NCBI GenBank assembly: GCA_029216955.1
Contig: JANAVB010004178.1
Location: forward strand, 1-64,000
Length of the DNA stretch: 64,000 bases
From: Iris pallida
Taxonomy: Eukaryota; Streptophyta; Magnoliopsida; Asparagales; Iridaceae
Direction: 5' to 3'
The notes beneath the pieces are model-generated. The model ran no database searches, was not told the DNA's origin, and was given only the letters and a program-made list of their open reading frames with translations. The translations under genes and the position numbers were made by a program. This document shows positions 1 through 11,620 of this stretch, piece after piece (positions within the stretch are counted from its first letter, which is position 1; each line of letters opens with the position of its first letter).

Positions 1-1822
1 GAGCGAAGCGAAGACGATCCAAGTGCAATATCCTCGAGAAATAGCAATGAACACGGCTAGAGCTAAAGCACCTGCGAAAGACAAGAGCACACCTGGAGAG
101 ATAACCAGGTCCTCAGAGGGACGTAAATGACACATAAAATCATGCCATATAAACTGAATAAATATCGCTCAAATAAATAAGTAAATCGATTAAACATGTT
201 CCAACACGCACCTACTGAACGAGGGTACCATCCTCCAAACCAAACAAGGACAGGAGATGGTAAACCAATTCACGGAACGTATCTTCCCATGCTATGAATC
301 CAATATGGTATCCGGACCTCAACAAGGTTCAATACCTTCTCATCGAAGTAGTAAGTCACACCTACAACCAAACAAGGAAAGATGTGACAAACTAATCCGC
401 GACAAGTATTGTTCAAGCCACGGTCAGATACAAGTACCCAACCAAAAGTACTCGTACAAACGGATAGGGTAGCCTACCATTCTAAGTGAAATATAGTTAA
501 GAACAATCCTTCCTACGCATGGGCCCTGGCTGAATAGGATCGGCGTAGTCCCCTTGGGCACCAGAGGCCCCATCAGGAAGAGCATGACGTTCCGCAGAAT
601 CGTCAGTGGCCGTCAGTAATCATGGGTCATCAACCCGTATCTCCAGCGGAGAGTCCGGGTCACAAGGGAAGTGCATCGAAGCCCATACGCTAAGGAATTG
701 TCCTCCGCCCAATGCCTACTATGTGTATCCACAAGATAAACCACTATAACCGCTAAGTCAAACTAACATGCAACCTCTTAGCGGTTATTCCTATCGCACG
801 GCTTGTACGTACTGGTGGCCAGCCAATCACGCACTTTCGTGTCCTACATGCGACACACAACTTCGTGTTACACGTGTCAAGGCCAATGAATGCAACACAC
901 AAGGTGGTCCCTTAAATCTAGGTTTAATTTGTAAGAAAAATAATACACAGCAGGAAATATAGATGAACAGTAGTTCTAACAGTTATGCCATGTATCACAG
1001 TTTATTTTGCATAATGAAAATAAGTAATGCAAGAAATATGAGCTAAAATAAATAAACAGCAAATGGCAAGGTGTCTTGTCTGGTAGAGCGCTTGGTGTGC
1101 TGCGATAATCAATGTGGCACGAACTGCAACTTGGTGCAACAACTATGCAAGGTGACCATGGATAGCGACACGGTCGGTTCCATTGGGTCCAGAAGGGTCA
1201 ATTTAGTTAGGGTGGACATAAAGTATGCTTGAAATGGGCGAGGGAATAAAAAAGGAGGATTGGTCACAGACAAGAGGAAAATCAAAGAAAAATAATAATA
1301 TATATATGATTTTGAGAAAACTAATTATAGTCATTGAAAACTATATTTTATTGAAAAATATACTTGAAAATAGTTTATAATAGTTTTGAACCTTATCAAA
1401 ATATATGCACGAAAATACGAGAAATCGTTTTTATGGCTACAATCATAACTTACTCATATATTTATATATTTAATAACTTGTAAAAATTAACTAAAATCCA
1501 ACTAAAATTTAGGTCAAAAATATGTATAAAGGAATACCATAATATTTTAAAAGTACTAGTACTTTATGGTTCAACCATTACATGGTATAAAATATCACCC
1601 GTTAAAAATCTATCATACTAGAAAAGAAGCAAAACACTAATCCAATAAAAATATTTATTTATATTTTGAAAACTATATCTAATAATAACTAAATACTTAA
1701 AAGTTGCTTTTCTCAAACAATATTTGCTTAGATAGAAATTATTTATAATCATCTTAGTATCATGAAATAGTATAAATGTATTTTAAGTCAACAACTATTT
1801 TGTACATATAAAGAATAGATAC

Positions 1823-1946
1823 TAAAAATAATAATAGTAACAAAATAATAATATTAACAATAATAATAATAATGAAATAGATAATAATATAATAATAATA
1901 ATATAAAATAATAATAATAATAATATAATAATAATAATAATAATGA
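1823..1946. repeat. AAT/TAA microsatellite in LARD LTR
   Basis: Imperfect (TAA)n/(AAT)n run, interrupted by single-base changes. The equivalent run in the other LTR (6971-7069) differs in length, as expected for replication slippage after insertion. Any translation through it is an artefact. Confidence 0.9.
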
Positions 1947-3126
1947 TAACAGAACGAAAACCTCCTAACCAACAAGTCAAAATATAATACTAAATAGCAG
2001 AAATAAAACAACTTAAATCCTAAACTGGCTCTTCTTCGAGAAGCCAAGGTTCAGCAACAAATAAAAGAAAAAAAAACAAGAAGCCAGGTTCAGAACAAAG
2101 ACCATAGAAGAAGAAGAATATGACTGCAGCAGACTGCTGCTATTCCTTGAGAGAGGGAGTGGATGTTAAAAGTAATGCTTTAAAAAGAATGAAAGAAGTA
2201 AGAAAAAGGAGAGGAAGAGAGAAGAGCGGATAAAGAGAGAGAGGGCGGAGAGATCGGAGAGAGAGGGGACGACGGCGGCGGGTGTCGGATCCGGCGGGAG
2301 GGGTCGCGCGCGCGGAGAAAGGGAGTTGGGGCGAAGGACTCGGGGTGGCGGTGGTGGCGAATCGCCAGGGGCGGCGATGGGTTTCGTCGGAGGGGAAAAG
2401 AAGGGGAGCGGCGACGGAGATCTCAAGGCGGCGAGGAAGAGCGGAGAGAAGCTCGCTCGGCCGGAGCCGAGAGCGGTGGCGGACGGTGGTTCGCCGCGGA
2501 GGTGAGTCTGGGTTAGGGTTTGTTCTTTAATTTTTGGGTTGTTTTGGGTTTCTGGTTGGTTTTTGGTGCTGTCTCCGGCGATGATGGCCGTGGGGCGGGG
2601 TTGTAGGCGGTTGTGGCTGGGCTGAGTTTTGGGTTGGACGGGGGATTGGTTGTCGTCGTCGAAAATGACAGGGAGTCGGGAAAGGGGTTTGATCGCGACG
2701 GTATCGGGGGTTTGGCCGGGGCTGTAGTTGTCGTGGCGTTGTGGTAATGAAGGCGGGTGTCCTGACGGCAGGGACTGTGGGTGGTATGGTGGTCGAGGCG
2801 CTGCCTCTCGGCTACGGAGGGTCTGGTCGTATGGTGGTTTGGTGATGGTTGCTGGACATTTGCCGAGGGGTGGAGGATGACGTAGCGGCGGTAGATGGCC
2901 GGGTCAGGCAGATGGTCGGGGCAACGGGTGGAGGTGGTGGCCGGGAGGATAGGGTTAGGGATTTGGTCATGGATTTGGGATTTGTTGTGTCGGGGAGTAT
3001 CCGACACGGAAGTGGTAAATTGTATATGTAAAATATTGGAATAAGATTTATGGATGAACACGGACACGATGCACGTAGATTTATGGAGGAAATTTGTGGG
3101 AGATGAATAATGTGGAGGAGTACCTG

Positions 3127-3139
3127 CTCTATTTATAGG
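3127..3139 (-). promoter_or_regulatory. TATA box of LARD left LTR
   Basis: The minus strand reads CCTATAAATAGAG, a perfect plant TATA box, about 650 bp inside the LTR from its minus-strand start. It sits between AT-rich U3-like and GC-rich transcribed-like sequence and recurs at 8243-8255 in the other LTR, so it is the likely start region for element transcription on the minus strand. Confidence 0.7.
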
Positions 3140-3789
3140 ATGTGGGAATTCCCACTTTGGATAGGATTAGGAATAGAATTAAAACCCAAATTTAGATATT
3201 TTCTAGTTTAATTTAAAACCAATCAAAATCCAAATCCAAATCCAATCTAATTTAAATCAAATTAAATTCTTTAGTTAAAATCAAATCAAATTTCAAATTC
3301 TAATATGGATATCTATTTAAATAAATCCAAAAATCAAATCACGATTTAAATCTCCACAAAAATTTCGAAATATATTTTCCAAAAATATTAATAATGATAA
3401 TTTCGAAAATTATTTTATTTAAAATAAACTAATAAATATTACGAGATATAGGTATGCACACATATTCTTTACATAAATATACTTTCTAATATACCATTTT
3501 ATAGAAAAATACTTTATAATTATAACTGCATAAATGAAAGGCTTTTCATAATTAAAACCATAAACTTGAAATGATAGCTAGAAGTAATTATTACCTATAT
3601 TATTTTGAAACTATAAAATAATAAAAAATATTTTTCTAAAATATGTACGCTCGCACATATTGCACTCGTCGACAAAAATAAAATTTCGTGCGCTACGTAA
3701 AATACGACCATGCGACGTACAATACAAAATTTTAAATCCGTACAAATATTAATAAAAAAAATAATTAGTAGAAATTTAGGGGTTTTACA

Positions 3790-4882
3790 TCCTACCCAAC
3801 TTAAAAGAATTTCGTCCTCGAAATTAACAATTCGTAGGGGGGGTGAGAGGACACAAGGGGGAAGAAGGCACAACGGTAGATAGAAGGGTTTAAAGAAGTT
3901 TACATGGTCGTAGTCTAGGTTGAGGAAAATTAAGAGACGATTGTAATCACTTCTAAATTCAAGTGATTAGAAAGTCAAGATTGTGGATTTAGGGTCGAGG
4001 GAAAGGACGAGTAGTTAAGACAAAGATATAGGCACATTGAGTGTTAATGGTCACAAGAGATAGGATAGCTAGGGGAACTTCAAGTACAGCGCATTCGTCC
4101 TTCTTAAACAGGTGAAGGCGAAAGCAATCTAGAGTTCGGAGGCGTTATCGAATACGAAATACGTGATTCAATGACGATCGAATAATTTCAAAGGAAATGG
4201 TCAAGGCAGTCGTGGATGGGACTCTAAAGGACAAGTTTAGTTATGTCCCCATCCACGTAAAATAATAAACAAAAGCGAACCAAGTGCACTTGGTTGATCA
4301 GACCATTATGTACCGGTTCTGATTAGACAATATGTTAGTGAGCGGCCGCTCAATAGCATAAGTCGTGAACAAACTCGATAAATAAATGAGTTTGCAAAAC
4401 TAGATTATAGTTGCAACATTAGTCAAAGTGGTAAAAACATAGGCACGAGAGATTTAGATTAAAAGAAGGTAGAATGATTCTAAGTCATACAGTTGTCCTA
4501 TAGTCTTCTTGTCCAAGTCCTTGGTTAGCTAGAAAGGTTAGGTCCTCTAGTTTCTAGGATCTAAATAAGCTTGCTAATATAGGTCACTAGGTCAAAGGGG
4601 TTGCTAGGTCATAAGGTAGTCTACCCAACTTAAAGAATTAAATAATGATGTTTTGGGACAACTAACTAGTAGGGTCAATCTAGCAAGCACGAAGGGAAGA
4701 TAAGAATAGGGATGGAAGGAATCAAGCAAGATGCAATTGATGAGTCAAACGGTAGATAAATCAAGGAAAGATGTCAAGTATGTGGATGAGATCCTAGACT
4801 TCTAATCCTATACGCAGGCTTGCTTGGTACGGTAAAGTAACCAAACAATTTATCTTGACCTGCATGGGCCACCACAAAAACA
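3790..4882 (-). other. LARD interior, non-coding
   Basis: About 1.09 kb between the LTRs. Next to the left LTR the minus strand has a purine-rich tract, preceded by codons reading NFEDEI (3806-3828), the usual C-terminal residues of Tekay-type polyproteins. Next to the right LTR is a PBS-like block. No gag, protease, reverse transcriptase or integrase motif was found on either strand. Confidence 0.75.
4859..4874 (-). promoter_or_regulatory. Candidate primer binding site of LARD
   Basis: The minus strand reads TGGTGGCCCATGCAGG about 8 nt inside the right LTR. It starts with TGG, as PBSs do, and matches the TR-GAG elements at 48437-48452 (TGGCGGCCCATGCAGG). It is not the common iMet site (TGGTATCAGAGC), and I cannot name the primer tRNA. 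Conservation in two families supports function. Confidence 0.5.
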
Positions 4883-6970
4883 TGTAACGCCCCAGTCCCA
4901 AAATACGTAGGACTAGGAACGTAGACATGCCAGCTGTATTCATACGAAGTACACTCCAATATATGAAACCTCATATGAATACATAAGCTGTAAAAATGCA
5001 GTAGAACGATAACAAATCTCATCCATGCAAAATAAATGAATAAAAGACATCATATAAAGATAACGAATTGTCTTGACAATATGTTGGGCGGAGACAAATC
5101 CACTACCAACAAAATGAGGAAAAGTACATAGAAAATGAAATGAGTGGCGAGCGAAGCGAAGACGATCCAAGTGAAATCATCCTCGAGAAATAGCAATGAA
5201 CACGGCTAGAGCTAAAGCACCTGCGAAAGACAAGAGCACACACCTGGAGAGATAACCAGGTCCTCAGAGGGACGTAACAAGACACATAATATCATGCCAT
5301 ATAAACTGAATAAATATCGCTCAAATAAATAAGTAAATCGAATTATAACATGTTCCAACACGTACCTACTGAACGAGCGTACCATCCCCCCAACCAAACA
5401 AGGACAGGAGATGGTAAACTAATTCACGGTAACGTATCTTCCCATGCTATGAATCCAATATGGTATCCGGACCTCAACAAGGTTCAATACCTTCTCATCG
5501 AAGTAGTAAGTCACACCTACAACCAAACAAGGACAAGATGTGACGAACTAATCAGCGACAAGTTATTATTCAAGCCACGGTCAAATACAAGTACCCAAAC
5601 AAAAGTACTCGTACCTAACGGATAGGGTAGCCTACCATTCTAAGTGAAACGTAGTTAAGAACATCCTTCCTATGCATGGGCCCTGGCTGAATAGGATCGG
5701 CGTAGTCCCCCTTGGGCACCAGAGGCCCCATCAGGAAGAGCATGACGTTCGCAGAATCGTCAGTGGCCGTCAGTAATCATGGGTCATCAACCCCGTATCT
5801 CCAGCGGAGAGTTCGGGTCACAAGGGAAGTGTATCGAAGCCCATACGCTAAGGAATTGTCCCCGCCCAATGCCTACTATGTTGTATCCACAACATAAACC
5901 ACTATAACCGCTAAGTCAAACTAATATGCAACCTCTATTAGCGGTTATTCCTATCGCACGGCTTGTACGTACTGGTGGCCAGCCAATCACGTACTTCCGT
6001 GTCCTACATGCGACACACAACTTCGTGTTACAACGTGTCAAGGCCAATGAATGCAAGTGGTCCCTTAAATCTAGGTTTAATTTGTAAGAAAAATAATACA
6101 CAGAAGGAAATATAGATGAACAGTAGTTCTAACAGTTATGCCATGTATCACAGTTTATTTTGCATAAAAAATAAATAATGCATGAAATATGAGCTAAAAT
6201 AAATAAACAGCAAATGGCAAGGTGTCTTGCCTGGTAGAGCGCCTGGTGTGCTGCGATAATCAATGTGGCACGAACTGCAACTTCGGTGCAACAACTATGC
6301 AAGGTGACCATGGATAGTGACACGGTCGGTTCTATTGGGTCCAGAAGGGTCAATTTAGTTAGGTGGACATAAAGTATGCTTGAAATGGGCGAGGGAATAG
6401 GAAAAGGAGGATTGGTCACAAACAAGAGGAAAATCAAAGAAAAATAATAATAATATATATTTGAGAAAAAATTATAGTCATTGAAAACTATATTTTATTA
6501 GTGGAAAATATACTTGAAAATAGTTTATAATAGTTTTGAACCTTATCAAAATATATGCACGAAAATACGAGAGAAATCGTTTTTATGGCTACAATCATAA
6601 CTTACTATATTTATATATTTAATAACTTGGTAAAAATTAACTAAAATCCAACTAAAGTTTAGGTCAAAAATATGTATAAAGGAATACCATAATATTTTAA
6701 AAGTACTAGTTTTATGGTTCAACCATATACATGGTATAAAATATCACCCGGTTAAAAATCTATCATACTAGAAAAGAAGCAAAACTAATCCAATAAAAAT
6801 ATTTTTATTTATATTTTGAAAACTATATAATAATAACTAAATACTTAAAAGTTGCATTTCTCAAACAATATTTGCTTAGATAGAAATTATTTATAACCAT
6901 CTTTAGTATCATGAAATAGTATAAATGTATTTTAAGTCAACAACTTTTGTACATATAAAGAATAGATACT

Positions 6971-7022
6971 AAAAATAATAATAGTAACAAAAATAATAAT
7001 ATCAAAATAATAATAATAGATA

Positions 7023-7056
<34 letters not shown>

Positions 7057-7069
7057 TAATAATAATGAT
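6971..7069. repeat. AAT/TAA microsatellite in LARD right LTR
   Basis: Counterpart of the run at 1823-1946, shorter and with different interruptions. Confidence 0.9.
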
Positions 7070-8242
7070 AACAGAAACAAAACCTCCTAACCAACAAGTC
7101 AAAATAATAATACTAAATAGCAGAAATAAAACAACTCAAATCCTAAACTGGCTCTCTCTAGAAGCCAAGGTTCAGCAACAAAAGAAAAAAAAACAAGAAG
7201 CCAGGTTCAGAACAAAAGACCATAGAAGAAGAAAGAATATGACTGCAGCTGACTACTGCTATTCCTTGAGAGAGGGGAGTGGATGTTAAAAAGTAGTGCT
7301 TTAAAAAGAAAAAGAAGTAAGAAAAAGAGAAGAAGAGAGAAGAGCCGGATAGAGAGAGAGAGAGAGGCGGAGAGATCGGAGAGAGAGGGACGACGGCGGC
7401 GGGTGTCGGATCCGGCGGGAGGGGTCGCGCGCGCGAGAAAGGGAGTTGGGGCGAAGGACTCGGGGTGGCGGTGGTGGCGAATCGCCAGGGAGGCGAGGGT
7501 TTCGTCGAAGGGGAAAAGAAGGGGAGCGGCGGCGGAGATCTCAAGGCGGCGAGGAAGAGCGGAGAGAAGCTCGCTCGGCCGGAGCCGAGCGCGGTGGCGG
7601 ACGGCGGTTCGCCGGCGGAGGTGAGTCTGGGTTAGGGGTCTTTAATTTTGGTTTGTTTTGTTTGTTTTGGTTCTGGTTGGTTTTGGTGCTGTCTCCGCGA
7701 TGATGGTCGTGGTGGGGGTTGTAGGCGGTTGTGGTGGGCTGAGTTTTGGGTTGGACGGGGATTGGTTGTCGTCGTCGAAAACGACAGGGAGTCGGGAAGG
7801 GTTTTGATTGCGACGGTATCGGGGGTTTGGCGGGGCTGTCAGTTGTCGTGGCGGTGGTGGTAATGAAGGCGGGTTTCCTGACGGCAGGGACTGTGGGTGG
7901 TCATGGCGGTCGAGGCGCTGCCTCTCGGCTACGGAGGGTCTGGTCGTATGGTGGTTTGGTGATGGTTGCTACGGCATTTGCCGAGGGGTGGAGGATGACG
8001 TAGCGGCGGTGGATGGCCGGGTCAGGCTGATGGTCGGGGCAACGGGTGGAGGTGGTGGCCGGGAGGATAGGGTTAGGGATTTGGTCATGGATTTGGGATT
8101 TGTTTGTGTCGGGGAGTGTCCGACGAAGTGGTAAATTATATATGTAAAATATTGGAATAAGATTTATGGATGAACACGGACAAGATGCACGTAGATTTAT
8201 GGAGAAAATTTGTGGGAGATGAATAACGTGGAGGAGTACCTG

Positions 8243-8255
8243 CCTATTTATAGGA
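8243..8255 (-). promoter_or_regulatory. TATA box of LARD right (5') LTR
   Basis: The minus strand reads CCTATAAATAGG, allelic to 3127-3139. Being in the 5' LTR of this minus-oriented element, it would drive the genomic transcript. Confidence 0.65.
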
Positions 8256-8894
8256 TGTGGGAATTACCACTTTGGATAGGATTAGGTATAGATTTAAAAC
8301 CCAAATTTAGATATTTCTAGTTTAATTTAAAAGCAATCAAAATCCAAATCCAAATCCAATCTAATTTAAATCAAATTAAATTCTCTTAGTTAAAATCAAA
8401 TCAAATTTCAAATTCTAATATGGATATCTATTTAAATCAAAAATCAAATCATGATTTAAATCTCCACAAAAATTTTGAAATATATTTTCCAAAAATATTA
8501 ATAATAATTTGAAAATTGTATTTTTATTTTAAAAAAATAATAAATATTTACGAGAATAGTTATGCACAAATTCTTTACATAATATACTTTCTAATATACC
8601 ATTTTATAGGAAAAATACTTTATAGTTATAACTGCATAAATGAAAGGCTTTTCATAATTAAAACTATAAACTTGAAATGATAGCTAGAAGTAATTATTAC
8701 CTATATTATTTGAAACTATAAAATAATAAATAAAATATTTTCTAAAATATGTACGCTCGCACATATTCGCACTCGTCGAACAAAAATAAAATTTCGTGCG
8801 CGACGTAAAATACGACCATGCGACGTACAATACAAAATTTTAAATCCGTACAAATATTAATAAAAAATAATTAGTAGAAATTTAGGGTTTTACA

Positions 8895-9172
8895 TTGGTA
8901 AAAATGACAAAAAAGCGATAAAAACGACAAAAAAGAAAAATGTTCAATACTAATCAAAATTGATCAAAAAAAGAAAAAATTTAGACAATTTTTTTTTGCC
9001 CTGGCAAAAAAAAATACCCATATTCTTAAGGGATAAAATTCTCATGTTTTGTGGGTAAACTATTTACCCGGGTATTTATAATTTCTGGGAATTTTTTTTA
9101 TAAGCCAAACAAACATGGTAATCGATAAAAAATTTCGGAAATAAAAAAATACCGCGTACCAAACGTCCCCTT
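8895..9172. mobile_element. Truncated MITE-like element
   Basis: AT-rich 280 bp whose right end reads, on the minus strand, GGGGACGTTTGGTACGCGG preceded by TTA. This resembles the terminus of the complete MITE at 41190-41500 (GGCCCCGTTTGGTTCGCGG with TAA target duplication), so a PIF/Harbinger-type non-autonomous element is likely. The left terminus is missing and the LARD LTR begins where it should continue, suggesting that LARD inserted into it. No ORF. Confidence 0.45.
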
Positions 9173-10952
9173 AATAATTAAGAAGATGAAGAGAGGAAAC
9201 ATTTAGAAGAGAAAAGAAAGAAAGTGAGCAGAGGGAAGAGAGGAGGGGCTCACCGGCTAGGAAGATAGGGACCGGCATCGGTGGTACTCGCGCGACGGTG
9301 CTCACGTAGCTGATGGCAGCGCGCTTCGGAGACGGCAAAGGCACGACGAACGAGAGTATGCGTGGGGTTCTCCTCGGTGCTGCTAGCCGGGATGCTAGCT
9401 CGTCGGGGACGATGATTACGACGGCGACATGTCGGTGCGACCCTGGTGATGAGGTGCTGGAAGGCAGCGCCATCAGAAGGACTCGTTGTCTGGTATCGGC
9501 GAAAAAGATCGATGACGAGGTCGGATAAGCACCGGCCACATCGAGTAGCGGTGGCACTAGGGTCTGCGATCGGTAGCCTGGTCCGACGACGAGGGGGTCA
9601 GGGGCTCTTCGCTGGCCCCGCAAACGCATAGCCATGGTGGCACGATCGTTCGATGCGGCGGTCGTACCATCAGCCCGGCCAGAGGCATCCTCAGAGGACT
9701 CGACGGACGTTGGCCTCGGTGGGAACAGATAGGTCGGGGCTGGCATGGCGGCATCACTCGAGCGGAGACGCACGCCACTCGACGAGGCAGCGTCGATGAC
9801 TGAGGTACTGGGTTGGAGACGCGACAGAGGTCGCGGAGGATGGCGGTGACTCGGTCAGAGTGCAGCGGTGGAGTTTAATGGTGATGGTGGTGGTTTAATG
9901 GTGGTGTTCATTTGGCATAGGAGGCGGGGGTGCCGAAAAGGGAGTCGTGGAGGTTGCGATGTCAGAGGTGGGGTTGCAGAGGTTTGGGAAGGAGAGTGGT
10001 GCGTAGTGGCCACGCAGGCTGGAGATGATGTTGGCTCTGGGGTTATGCTTGATGGCGGGCATAGGCATTGGCAGAGGGTTCGGGTGGTGGGCTGGTGGTT
10101 AACGTGGTGGTGGTGTGGCCTTCTATGGCGTTGGAAGAGGTAGGGGTGATGGACGAGTTGAGGGTGCTGGTGGTTTCGGAGGCATGAAGGAGTCGGCGGG
10201 GGGTCCTACAACGCGGCAGTGGTGCCACGACAGTGGAGGGGAGGCATGGTGTTAGGGGCTGTAATGTCGGGATGGGTTCTTGGTTATGTCAGGAATATGT
10301 GGATTAGATGGATGGAATTGCCCTTGGTAGAAAAGCAAGACTCTCCTTAAATAGGAGATCTACACTTAATTAGATAAGGAGTAGAATCTCATATGGATAA
10401 ACACTTCTCCAAATTTAAAGTGAAATAGGGTTAAAAACAATCCAATCTAATCTCTCTAATGATAATATTAACTTAAATTAATATTCGGCAATATCAAGTA
10501 ATTTAAAACATACGAATTTAAATCTATTTTAATTAAATGGTCAAAAAATATTTTTAAAATAATATTTAATATTTATCAAAATAAGGTAAACCACATATAA
10601 ACTAAAATAAAATCAATAATTGATTATCATAATATGTAAATAATAATCGACGTCATCGAATAACTTAAAACATGTTTTTATTAAAGCAAAATTCTATAAA
10701 ATATTCTATGATTACAAAACTATTTTTGAAGCCAATAATTTAGAAGTTCACGGTTGAAAACATCTTTTGAACATCATTCAAGATAACTATTTATTTACAA
10801 AAATATTTTAAAACCATAATTCTAATTAGTTTTTTTGAAATCAAATATAATAGAAAATCACGGTTACACGATTCGAAGAATTTTTTTTTCGAAACACGAT
10901 TTTTAAAAAATAAATAAATAAAATTTTTGAAAATTTCGATAAGAGAGTTACA
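9173..10952 (-). repeat. Truncated gypsy LTR, minus-oriented
   Basis: Same organisation as the other chromoviral LTRs here: a GC-rich, GGT/GGC-repetitive block (9200-10260), an AT-rich U3-like stretch (10380-10940), and a terminus GAGAGTTACA (10943-10952), that is TGTAAC on the minus strand. A TATA-like TATTTAAGG lies on the minus strand near 10351-10359. The long minus frame 9171-9773 in the GC-rich block looks like compositional noise. The left LTR end is lost at the MITE remnant. It interrupts the Tat pol fragment that starts at 10953. Confidence 0.5.
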
Positions 10953-11056
10953 GAAGGCCCCTTCATCATACCGGTGTCTACCGACTCGCAAAACCTAATG
11001 GAGACTTGTTTATGATGCCAATCAATAGCAAGTTCCTAAAGAAATACTATGTTTGA
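10953..11056 (+). pseudogene. Tat-lineage gypsy pol, C-terminal fragment
   Basis: The last about 35 codons of an integrase C-terminal region, ending in the YRLAKPNGDLFMMPIN and KFLKKYY motifs and a stop. They match the C-terminus of element C at 62195-62301 almost residue for residue. Everything upstream was removed where the LTR at 9173-10952 abuts. There is one frame change just after the junction. It marks the start of a Tat-type 3' region that continues to about 12968. Confidence 0.8.
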
Positions 11057-11620
11057 ACCCTATCAATATGTATTTCCACATCCCTAGAAAGTATCTACGA
11101 ATCCGGCAATCAGTTCACTCCTCTCGATCATCATATGTTTCTAGAGCCCAACTGCTCTAGGATATTCTCCCATCATTCCCCTAGTAAAAAAACATCTAAG
11201 TTCATACCACCTATGAGTTATTTCTATATCCTCACGGAGTCCTATATACCTCTGAGTAAGATAACTCTAAAAGAAAGTTTACCACGTCCACATCACCTCT
11301 GAGTAAACATTCTCATCTACACATAGACATCCACTTCCTTGTTACCTCAGAGTTGTTCTCTATGTCCCCACAGAGTTTAGTCTTACCATGTTCATACACC
11401 CTTTGAGTAAGAAAATTCTAATACAAAATAACCCATATTTACCATGTCCACATTACCACTGAGTAAACAGGTTGGCTAACCAAATTTCAATTATATCTCA
11501 ACTTATCATCTGTACCTAAACCAGGTACATTAAAGATCTTAAGTCCACAAAATCTCACACAAGTTCATGACAAGAATGAACAAACAAAAGTTCTTTATTC
11601 TTGTAAAAAGGAAAAAGGGA
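11057..11620. repeat. Non-coding spacer with dispersed CCAYGTCCACAT repeats
   Basis: Spacer between the pol stop and the antisense ORF. It holds several copies of a motif near CCACGTCCACATYACCTCTG (starts at about 11282, 11386 and 11442, plus weaker ones around 11220 and 11340), each followed by AGTAA. The same motif fills the equivalent spacer of element C (62401-62700). Function unknown. Confidence 0.6.

Larger units (their letters stand above)
1..3789 (-). repeat. LARD 3' LTR (left copy, truncated by window edge)
   Basis: This copy aligns along its length with 5149-8894, with scattered small indels and substitutions. The terminus at 3781-3789 (GGTTTTACA on +) is the LTR start on the minus strand. 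In order on + it holds a U5-like stretch (1-1000), an AT-rich stretch with an AAT microsatellite, a GC-rich block (2220-3000) and AT-rich U3 (3150-3789). Short ORFs in the GC-rich block are not conserved in frame between the two copies, so I do not call them genes. Confidence 0.85.
1..8894 (-). mobile_element. LARD-like non-autonomous gypsy element (left end outside window)
   Basis: Two long direct repeats (1-3789 and 4883-8894) flank a 1.09-kb interior without any credible coding region. Base 1 aligns with base 5149, so about 266 bp of the left LTR lie outside the window. Orientation is minus: the LTR on that strand starts TGTAAAACCCC and ends GGGCGTTACA, a purine-rich tract and the codons NFEDEI lie next to the left LTR, and a PBS-like block lies next to the right LTR. 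Long LTRs with a non-coding interior define LARDs. It must depend on proteins of another element; the NFEDEI remnant points to Tekay/Del chromoviruses. No TSD can be checked. Confidence 0.85.
4883..8894 (-). repeat. LARD 5' LTR (complete, 4012 bp)
   Basis: Complete LTR from TGTAACGCCCC (4883) to GGTTTTACA (8894) on +. It is collinear with 1-3789, with a TATA box at 8243-8255 and an AAT microsatellite at 6971-7069. Its right end abuts a MITE-like remnant. A 4-kb LTR is at the large end for plant gypsy elements. Confidence 0.85.

Noticed and set aside
2166..3067. Pro/Ser-rich and Arg-rich frames in the LARD LTR
   Set aside because: The frame is not kept between the two LTR copies; composition reflects GC-rich repeats.
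9171..9773. 200-codon minus-strand frame
   Set aside because: It lies in a GC-rich LTR block with low-complexity Ser/Pro/Arg composition, with overlapping frames on both strands and no recognisable domain.
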